Source: Lachnospiraceae bacterium
GTDB taxonomy: Bacteria; Bacillota; Clostridia; Lachnospirales; Lachnospiraceae
Length of the DNA stretch: 64,000 nt
Direction of reading: 5' to 3'
Assembly (NCBI GenBank): GCA_017553505.1
Contig: JAFZLD010000026.1
Coordinates: forward strand, 1 to 64,000
The notes under the pieces were generated by a model, which saw only the letters and a list, made by a program, of their open reading frames with translations, searched no databases and was not told where the DNA came from. Positions 50,404 to 57,003 of this stretch are shown one piece after another (the first letter of the stretch is position 1; every line of letters starts with the position of its first letter). Position numbers and translations under genes: made by a program.

Positions 50404-51503
50404 GCAAGCTTACCTCCCATCAACGCTTCAAGACCGAGACGCACAATCTCGCTCTTGTCCTCTTCGGAAATATCTTCACGCGCAAGTACCGTTCTTACGA
50501 ACTCGCCCTTTAAGGAACTGTCGTACATAAATACCGACGGGTCCACCTTCAGCTTGGTCTTGTCATAGACTTTCAGAAAGTAGAAGTCGTCTTCCATGCT
50601 TTTTCTGATAAACTCAGTGTCCTTCTCGCACTCTACGTCCACGTCGCCGGTAAGAACAATCTTCACCATATCATCGTCACCGGCATCGGTAGCCGCTACA
50701 GCCTTACGCGCCGCATCAAGCATGGACGGGGAATCGTTAAGGCCCGTCACATCTGCATTAATCTCATATATATGTCTCGTGGCAAAAGGAACAAACGTGT
50801 CCGTAACCTCACCCGTCTCCTCGTCCACATCAAGCAGCACAAATCCGTGCTCGCCGGTCTCGTCGAATCCGCGGCCCTCAAGGCAGCCGGGATAGCAATA
50901 CTTGGCATATCCGTCAAGCGGCGCGCTCACATACTCATGAACATGACCGAGCGCAAGATAATTGATGCCCTTGTTTCTAAACTGCTTAAGGTCGATAACC
51001 TCAGCCTTGTCGCGTGAGACAGACTCGGCCTGCTGACCGTGAAGCATAACTATATTGATATTCATGGGATCGGGTGAAAAACTGCTCTGTACCGACCGAC
51101 TGTTATCAGAATCAAGCTCGACACCGTGAATGCATACGTTGCCGCTTCTGCCGGCAGTATAGACTGTCCAAGTATCGTTAAAAAGCTTGAGATTAGACGG
51201 AATCTCGTCAAAAGAATTGATAAAGGCATCCGTATCGTGATTGCCTTTAAGCAAATAGAAATCTATACCGGGGTGCTTGATTACCGTGTCCCTGACAGTA
51301 TTTCTTGCAAGGGCGGAGACATTGCCGGTATCAAATAAATCCCCGCATATAAGCACCGCATCCACCGCGTTACCCGCAGCGTAATCAATCATACGCACGA
51401 AGGTATTGAGAATCTCCTGCTTGCGTTCTCTTCCCTTATCGGGCGTAAGGTTAGCATTAAGCTTAGAGTCAAGATGGATGTCGGCACAATGAATAAGTCG
51501 CAT
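50400..51503 (-). CDS. YhaO/SbcD-like metallophosphoesterase nuclease
   Basis: A 367-residue calcineurin-like phosphoesterase. The metal motifs are in order: HCADIHLDS (near residue 5), VLICGDLFDTG (near 55), LLKGNHDTDAF (near 84), IVMLHGQQAE and YLALGHVHEYVSA. A C-terminal domain of about 120 residues is typical of SbcD/YhaO. It should be the nuclease partner of the ATPase encoded next, with which it overlaps by 4 bases. GGGAG precedes the ATG. It follows the MATE gene by 12 bases and may be cotranscribed. Confidence 0.88.
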   Translation of the reverse strand: MRLIHCADIHLDSKLNANLTPDKGRERKQEILNTFVRMIDYAAGNAVDAVLICGDLFDTGNVSALARNTVRDTVIKHPGIDFYLLKGNHDTDAFINSFDEIPSNLKLFNDTWTVYTAGRSGNVCIHGVELDSDNSRSVQSSFSPDPMNINIVMLHGQQAESVSRDKAEVIDLKQFRNKGINYLALGHVHEYVSAPLDGYAKYCYPGCLEGRGFDETGEHGFVLLDVDEETGEVTDTFVPFATRHIYEINADVTGLNDSPSMLDAARKAVAATDAGDDDMVKIVLTGDVDVECEKDTEFIRKSMEDDFYFLKVYDKTKLKVDPSVFMYDSSLKGEFVRTVLAREDISEEDKSEIVRLGLEALMGGKLA

Positions 51504-51515
51504 AAATCGCTCCCG

Positions 51516-52862
51516 TTATATCTTAATCTTGGTCCATTTCCCCTGTCTGAACCTTATGGAGCCAAAGAAGAATCTTGATACCTGGTCTGCTAAGATACCC
51601 ATCCAAACGCCGTTGATACCAAGCCCCAATGCATAGCCGCACAAGTAGGAAAAGGCCGTTCTTATAATAGTGACACTGATAATGGATGCCATGGCGGTAT
51701 AGCCGGTATCTCCCGCCCCTCGCAGACAACCCATATAGATGACCTGCGATACCTGGAACACCACTACCAATATTATAATACGGGTAATGCCTACTCCGAT
51801 AGATACAATTTCAGGTTCTTTGAAGAAAGCTGACATAAGCGCGCGCCCTCCGAAGAAATAAAGGAACGCAAGACAAATTGAAATCACCATTCCGATCATA
51901 CGACAAGTCCTGCCGTACTCTCTTGCCAGATCCTCATCACCTTCGCCAAGGCTTCTTCCGATAAGTGCCACCGCCGTCGCTTGCAAGCCGTCACCGAAGG
52001 AAAAAGAAAGGCTCATGATATTCATGCCCACCTGATGCGCCGCCATCTGTGCTGTCCCCATATCGGCAGCCATAATTGCAGTCGCCATGAATCCGATACG
52101 CATAAGTATTTGTTCAAAAAACACCGAATAGCCCACTTTCACCAGCGATTTAAACGACTCCCATGCGGGACGAATTTTATTCTTAACTATAAAAGGAATA
52201 CTTACAAAACAATCCTTCTCAAACAGCGAAAGAACGCTCATGATACTAGCCACGACGGTACCTGTAACCGTAGCAATTGCAGCGCCTCTTACACCAAGTG
52301 CCGGGAAGCCGAGCTTACCTCCGATAAGCAGATAGTTAAATGTTATGTTAACCAAATTGGAGGTGACGTTCGTACGCATGGTAATCTTGGTATTGCCCGC
52401 GCCACGCTGCGAAGCGTTCACACCCATCTGAATGCAGTTAAAAATCATACCGCCCATGATAATCTTATAATACGCAACCGCGGAATCATGGGTATCTGCA
52501 TTAGAGCCGCAGAATCTTATTACGTCTCCGGCAAATGTAACAAGAAGTGTACTGATAACAGCCGCCGCAAGTACGATAAAGGTTATAGCCGTTATCAGAA
52601 TCTTATTTGCATCGTCTTTCCTGCCTTCGCCCCTTCTTCTGGCAACAAGTGCGGAAATCGACACATTTATTGCAAAAAACATGGACAAGCCCATAAGCTT
52701 AGGCTGTGTAGTCAGTCCGACCGCCGCAACAGCGTTACTGCCCAGACCGCTTACCATATAAGAGTCCACAAGTGCCACAAAGGCAGCAAAAAACGACTCA
52801 ACCACTGCGGGCCAAGCCATATTAATAGTTTCATTTACAATTTTCTTATCAAACTTTTTCAT
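51516..52862 (-). CDS. MATE-family efflux transporter
   Basis: A 448-residue cation-coupled exporter with 12 predicted helices in two related halves. Family signs are PAVVESFFAAFVALVDSYMV near the start, NVSISALVARRRGEG near residue 64, GVNASQRGAGNTKITMRTN near 150, GVRGAAIATVTG, and the second-half MAAHQVGMNIMSLSFSFGDG. The substrate (drug, metabolite or other organic cation) cannot be predicted. A TATAAT box lies just upstream. The ribosome site is weak (AGAAGA). Confidence 0.93.
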   Translation of the reverse strand: MKKFDKKIVNETINMAWPAVVESFFAAFVALVDSYMVSGLGSNAVAAVGLTTQPKLMGLSMFFAINVSISALVARRRGEGRKDDANKILITAITFIVLAAAVISTLLVTFAGDVIRFCGSNADTHDSAVAYYKIIMGGMIFNCIQMGVNASQRGAGNTKITMRTNVTSNLVNITFNYLLIGGKLGFPALGVRGAAIATVTGTVVASIMSVLSLFEKDCFVSIPFIVKNKIRPAWESFKSLVKVGYSVFFEQILMRIGFMATAIMAADMGTAQMAAHQVGMNIMSLSFSFGDGLQATAVALIGRSLGEGDEDLAREYGRTCRMIGMVISICLAFLYFFGGRALMSAFFKEPEIVSIGVGITRIIILVVVFQVSQVIYMGCLRGAGDTGYTAMASIISVTIIRTAFSYLCGYALGLGINGVWMGILADQVSRFFFGSIRFRQGKWTKIKI

Positions 52863-52881
52863 AATCTTCTACCTATAAGCC

Positions 52882-52887
52882 ATTATA
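52882..52887 (-). promoter_or_regulatory. Promoter -10 of the MATE gene
   Basis: A perfect TATAAT on the minus strand, about 20 bases before the ATG at 52862. No good -35 is seen. The rest of the 190-base gap is the terminator at 53014-53046 and AT-rich sequence without a visible gene. Confidence 0.45.
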
Positions 52888-53013
52888 CTCTTAAGGCTTT
52901 AAAAAGAAATGAAAAATAAAACCGTTTTTATCACAATATCGCTCAATTGAACTTTTTCTTTTGCCAAATGTCTGATTGTGTAAGCACATCAGCCGCTTGG
53001 CTCGTCGCCTAAC

Positions 53014-53046
53014 AAAAAGAGCCCCGACCGTTACGGCCGAAGCTCT
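53014..53046 (-). terminator. Terminator of the GGDEF/EAL gene
   Basis: Minus strand: AGAGC, TTCGGCCG, loop TAA, CGGTCGG, GGCTCT, then TTTTTG. The paired arms are nearly complete, and it follows the stop at 53054. Confidence 0.85.
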
Positions 53047-53053
53047 GAATCAA

Positions 53054-54697
53054 CTATCTGCACATATCAAGCGCATCCTGCAAAGCGAGCGGTCTGCTCC
53101 ACACGTAACCCTGAATAAAGTCGCAGTTTTGTTCTCTTAATAACTTAAGCTGGGACTCGGATTCAACACCTTCCGAGATTACCTCGCTGTTCATGATGTG
53201 TCCCATGTAAATTACAAGTTTAACAAAGTCGCGGCTCACCTCGCTGGTCTCAACGTTATCCACAAGCGACTTGTCAACCTTAAGAAGGTCGAAAGGCAAG
53301 TGAAGGAGCTGTGCGAGAGACGTATATCCGGTACCGAAATCATCAAGTGCGAGCTTCGCTCCCATGCCACGGATTCTTTCGATATTGGCTACCGTGGTCT
53401 CAAGTGAATCGTACAAAGAATACTCCGTAATCTCTATCTCAAGATGCTCCGCAGGGAAGCCTGTCTCCTCAAGTATCCTTGCAAGCTTGCCTGCAAAGTC
53501 GGGACTCGAAATGTCCTTGGCCGAAATGTTCACCGAAAGAAGAAGCTTATCGCCCGAGGTAAGAATTGCGTTCTTAAATTCCGTAAGAGCGCGCCTGAGG
53601 ACGTATTCGTCAATCTTGTATATAAGGTCAGTCTTCTCGGCTATCGGAATAAACTCACCGGGGCTTATGTTGGTTCCGTCGGGAAGCTTCATTCTGATGA
53701 GGGTTTCAAAACCTCGTAAGCCCTTGTCTTCCGCTCTGAACTGAGGCTGGTATACGAGGAAAAAGTAATCGTTCTTAAGGCTTTCCTGAATGTAGCCTTC
53801 CACCTGTGCTCTTCTTAACAGCTCTTCTTCAAGGCTCTTGTTAAAGTATACGATTCTTTCTTTGTTATTCTTACTCGCATGATACATCGCTATGTCGGCG
53901 TATCTTAAGAGCTTAAGAATAGAATTGGTATCTTCGGGATATGTTGCAACTCCGGCAAAGCCTCTAAGGTAAAAGTTAGCGGGAACGCCATCGCTGTCGA
54001 GAACGATTTTCTTGTTTACCTCATTCATGATTTCGTCCGCGATGAGTTTGATATCGTCGTTCTCGGGAATTGCTATGGCATATTCGGTACCGTCAAGCTT
54101 GCTGACGATGCTTCCTTTGCTTACTACCTTGCTGATTCTGTCGGCAATTATCGCAAGCGCTTTGTCACCGTATTCGTAACCCAGGTTATCATTTATGGAT
54201 TTTAAGTTGTTGACGTGAAGGAACATCATGTGGAAGTGCTTGGAATCCGCCTGCTGCGCTTCAAGTTCTTTGATGAGGCCGCGTCTGTTTAAGAGCTTGG
54301 TAACAAGGTCGGTGATGCTGTCCATCTCCATCTGCTTAAACTGCCTTGCGATTATTTCGCAGGAAAGAAGAGACATAAGAACTGTCACTGCGCCGGGAAG
54401 AGGGGTAAGCCCACCGCCGCTTCGTATTACGGCCAATACCATTGAAACAACTGAAATCAAAAGAATGACTCTTGCGATAATCAATCCTATGCGGGCATCT
54501 ATAAGTACGAGAATAATACAGATAAGCGCCATAATAGCCTGTATGACGCCTGTAATATTAACCATTGACGCCTTCCCGCCCAGTTGCAGGAGAATACTTC
54601 CGCCGTTAGGCGTCTTCATTATGAGCATCTGAAGCACAAAGCACACCAACGTGCCTGCCATCAGACAATATGCCTTTCCTTTTCTGCTAAGCTTCAT
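53054..54697 (-). CDS. Membrane GGDEF/EAL protein with degenerate GGDEF motif
   Basis: A 547-residue protein with about four N-terminal helices (residues 8-118), a GGDEF domain (about 128-285) and an EAL domain (about 295-547). The GGDEF signature reads KLDGTEYAI, so it probably cannot make cyclic-di-GMP. The EAL domain keeps its catalytic set: GFETLIRM (EAL-like Glu), SVNISAKD, LEIEITEYS, LALDDFGTGYTSL, DLLKVDKSLV, SEGVESESQ and IQGYVWSRPL. It is therefore predicted to degrade cyclic-di-GMP. Its nearest ribosome site, GAGG, is 12 bases upstream. It appears to be a single-gene unit between terminators. Confidence 0.9.
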   Translation of the reverse strand: MKLSRKGKAYCLMAGTLVCFVLQMLIMKTPNGGSILLQLGGKASMVNITGVIQAIMALICIILVLIDARIGLIIARVILLISVVSMVLAVIRSGGGLTPLPGAVTVLMSLLSCEIIARQFKQMEMDSITDLVTKLLNRRGLIKELEAQQADSKHFHMMFLHVNNLKSINDNLGYEYGDKALAIIADRISKVVSKGSIVSKLDGTEYAIAIPENDDIKLIADEIMNEVNKKIVLDSDGVPANFYLRGFAGVATYPEDTNSILKLLRYADIAMYHASKNNKERIVYFNKSLEEELLRRAQVEGYIQESLKNDYFFLVYQPQFRAEDKGLRGFETLIRMKLPDGTNISPGEFIPIAEKTDLIYKIDEYVLRRALTEFKNAILTSGDKLLLSVNISAKDISSPDFAGKLARILEETGFPAEHLEIEITEYSLYDSLETTVANIERIRGMGAKLALDDFGTGYTSLAQLLHLPFDLLKVDKSLVDNVETSEVSRDFVKLVIYMGHIMNSEVISEGVESESQLKLLREQNCDFIQGYVWSRPLALQDALDMCR

Positions 54698-54794
54698 ATC
54701 GTTAACGTATCCTCACTCAAAGTGATTTCGCAATTATTGTAAAAGTTGCAAATATTCTAAAAATACAACTATATATTATTTCACACAAGGCAAC

Positions 54795-54836
54795 GAAAAA
54801 GCAAAGAAACAGTCGTAAAACCGTCGCTTTGCTTTT
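54795..54836 (-). terminator. Terminator of the suf genes
   Basis: AAAAGCAAAG (54797-54806) pairs with CTTTGCTTTT (54827-54836), and further pairing inside is possible. On the minus strand it is followed by TTTT. It lies just after the SufB/D-like stop at 54846. Confidence 0.75.
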
Positions 54837-54845
54837 ATGTTTACA

Positions 54846-55763
54846 TTATTTGAGGAATCCGTTTACAATCTGCTCTTCGGCTTCTTCTTCCGTAAGACCG
54901 AGAGTCATAAGCTTGATAAGCTGTTCGCCCGCAATCTTACCGATGGCAGCCTCGTGAATAAGGCTTGCCTCAACGCTTGCAGCTGTAAGCTTGGGATCTG
55001 CGGCAACTACCGCTCTGTCCATGATGATGGCGTCGCATTCGGAGTGGCCGTTACACTTGTTGTTACCCAGGATGTTGGAAGAAAACTCCTGTCTGGAATC
55101 GTCTCTTGCAACGGAACGTGACACAACGTCAGCATGTGAGTCTTCACCGTTTAATTCAACCGTAAAGTCGGTGCGTGCAAACTGGTGACCGTGAGTCATG
55201 AGTTTTTCTTTGACTATAAATGTAGAGTTGTCGGCACAGGTGCCCTTGGTGATACGGTTGGTGGAATCGATACCCTTAATCTGGGTGGTCTCCATCTCCA
55301 TGTATGCGCCTTCTTCAAGTTCGACAACGGTGGTGGGGTTCATGATGTTCTCGCCGTTTCCGTCGCCTTCGCCGTAGTGCTTCTCAATGTACTTAACGTG
55401 AGCGTTCTTGCCGATGTGGAAGGTGTGAATACCGTCGTGACCGGAATCCAGATCGCCGCAGTTGTGAATACCGCAGCCTGCCACGATTACCACATTGCTG
55501 TCCTCTCCGATAAAAAAATCGTTGTATACAAGGTCGGTAAGGCCGGTCTCACTGATAATTACGGGAATATGCACGCTTTCGTTCTTCGTACCCGGTGCGA
55601 TGATGATGTTGATGCCGGGCTTGTCAGTCTTAGATTCAATCGTGATATTGGCGGTTGAATTTCTGCCTACGGACTGACCGTTGGAGCGGATGTTGTAAGC
55701 GCCCTCGGGAGTTCCGTGAATGTCGGCGATTTCCTTAAGAAGGTTTAACTGCATTGCATCCAT
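54846..55763 (-). CDS. sufB: SufB/SufD-family scaffold of a two-gene Suf system
   Basis: A 305-residue member of the SufBD beta-helix family, much shorter than SufB of Bacillus or E. coli. It has VIISETGLTDLVYNDFFIG, VVIVAGCGIHNCG (near 93), the HTFHIGKNAHVKYIEKHYGEG segment and the C-terminal EASLIHEAAIGKIAGEQLIKL (near 254). SufB/D and SufC assemble Fe-S clusters in the cytoplasm. With only sufC beside it and no second SufB/D, SufS or SufU gene, it matches the minimal SufCB-type (SMS-like) system known from archaea and anaerobic bacteria. The ATG overlaps the sufC stop (TAATG), so translation is coupled. Confidence 0.87.
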   Translation of the reverse strand: MDAMQLNLLKEIADIHGTPEGAYNIRSNGQSVGRNSTANITIESKTDKPGINIIIAPGTKNESVHIPVIISETGLTDLVYNDFFIGEDSNVVIVAGCGIHNCGDLDSGHDGIHTFHIGKNAHVKYIEKHYGEGDGNGENIMNPTTVVELEEGAYMEMETTQIKGIDSTNRITKGTCADNSTFIVKEKLMTHGHQFARTDFTVELNGEDSHADVVSRSVARDDSRQEFSSNILGNNKCNGHSECDAIIMDRAVVAADPKLTAASVEASLIHEAAIGKIAGEQLIKLMTLGLTEEEAEEQIVNGFLK

Positions 55764-56488
55764 TAGCGTACACCTCCTTCTTCAAGCTTCACGCAGGTGC
55801 CGCTTCCGATTTCCATGAATAATTCGGGGTAGACATCTTCCTGAGTGCCGTCTGCGGTAATTTCACCGTTTGAAAGAACGATGATTCTGTCAGCCGTCTT
55901 AAGAATGCGTTCCTGGTGAGAAATGATAACTATGGAACCGTTAATCTTCTCATGCATCTTCTCAAATACCTTGATAAGACTGTTAAAGCTCCAAAGGTCG
56001 ATACCTGCTTCAGGCTCGTCGAAAAGCGAAAGCTTGGTGCCGCGGGCAATAATCATGGCAATCTCGATACGCTTAAGCTCGCCGCCGGACAAAGAAGCAT
56101 TTACCTCTCTGTTAATGTAATCTCTTGCGCAAAGGCCTACTTCCGAAAGAATCGCGCATGCTCCGTTAAAATCAATGGTCTTGCCGGAAGCAAGAGTTAA
56201 CAGGTCGCGTACCGTAATGCCCTTAAATCTTACGGGCTGCTGGAAGGCAAAGCTTATGCCTTTGTGAGCTCTCTCTGTGATGGAAAGTCCTGTAATATCC
56301 TCTCCGTCTAAGATTATCTGACCCTTGGTGGGAGTAATGATACCTGCGATAATCTTAGCAAGTGTAGACTTACCTCCGCCGTTGGGACCGGTAATGGCAG
56401 TGAATCCGCCGTCTATCTTAAGACTTATGTCTTTGATAATGTCATGTTCGTCTTCAGCCGTGTAGCTGATATTCTTTAACTCTAACAC
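55763..56488 (-). CDS. sufC: SufC ATPase
   Basis: ABC-type ATPase of the Suf iron-sulfur assembly complex, 241 residues. Walker A GPNGGGKSTLAK (near 34), Q-loop FAFQQPVRFKG, signature ASLSGGELKRIEIA and Walker B LSLFDEPEAGIDLWS are all present; the extended E-A-G-I-D segment after Walker B is characteristic of SufC. It starts at GTG (56486-56488), 8 bases after AAGGAG. It lies 15 bases after the thioesterase gene and overlaps the SufB/D gene by 1 base. Confidence 0.93.
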   Translation of the reverse strand: MLELKNISYTAEDEHDIIKDISLKIDGGFTAITGPNGGGKSTLAKIIAGIITPTKGQIILDGEDITGLSITERAHKGISFAFQQPVRFKGITVRDLLTLASGKTIDFNGACAILSEVGLCARDYINREVNASLSGGELKRIEIAMIIARGTKLSLFDEPEAGIDLWSFNSLIKVFEKMHEKINGSIVIISHQERILKTADRIIVLSNGEITADGTQEDVYPELFMEIGSGTCVKLEEGGVR

Positions 56489-56503
56489 TTTCTTGCTCCT
56501 TCT

Positions 56504-56929
56504 TTATATAGAAACGTCCTTGGGTGAGCGGTAGAATGTAAAGCTTCCGTCGTCTACCAGAGTACCGTCGTCGTTCTTAATCTTAACCTTAACCACAATA
56601 AGGTGGTTGCCTCCGCGAACTCTCTTAGCCTCGCAGTATATATACTCACGGCTTACTGCAGGCTCAAGGTAATTCATGCTGCCTTCGACTGTGGTGCAGA
56701 ACTTGCCGCTCATACAAGCAACCGTTCCTGCCAGAATGTCTGCAAAAGAATACAGCACTCCTCCGTGAACCGAGCCGTAATTGTTAAGAAGCGGCTTCTT
56801 AAAGGGAATACGTGCTCTAATGAACTTTTCTTCAAACTCTAAGATTTCGATGCCGAGGTGCCTTGAAAACTCGTCATTAAGAAGCACTTCGGTCATAACT
56901 TTCTTATTCTCTTCAAATGTAGCAGCCAT
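56504..56929 (-). CDS. PaaI-type hotdog thioesterase
   Basis: A 141-residue single hotdog domain that should hydrolyse an acyl- or aryl-CoA thioester. The segment NNYGSVHGGVLYSFADILAG (near 50-70) is the PaaI-type helix with its H-G-G motif and catalytic Asp, followed by TVEGSMNYLEPA. The substrate is unknown. It heads the transcript with sufC and sufB, an association without an obvious biochemical reason. GAGG lies 8 bases before the ATG. Confidence 0.88.
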   Translation of the reverse strand: MAATFEENKKVMTEVLLNDEFSRHLGIEILEFEEKFIRARIPFKKPLLNNYGSVHGGVLYSFADILAGTVACMSGKFCTTVEGSMNYLEPAVSREYIYCEAKRVRGGNHLIVVKVKIKNDDGTLVDDGSFTFYRSPKDVSI

Positions 56930-56963
56930 GATTCCAACCTCACTGTCAATTCAAGCAGAAGTA

Positions 56964-56993
56964 ATTGTACTATAAACTTACAGGCAAAAGCAA
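56964..56993 (-). promoter_or_regulatory. Promoter of thioesterase-sufC-sufB
   Basis: Minus strand: -35 TTGCTT (56988-56993), 18-base spacer, -10 TACAAT (56964-56969). It lies in the 75-base gap between the GTPase gene stop and the thioesterase start. Confidence 0.5.
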
Positions 56994-57003
56994 CCGTTTA
57001 ATA

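Noticed and set aside
51981-52919. 312-codon open frame on the plus strand
   Set aside because: It is exactly antisense to the MATE gene, is rich in His, Arg and Cys from reading hydrophobic codons backwards, and has no ribosome site or family signal.
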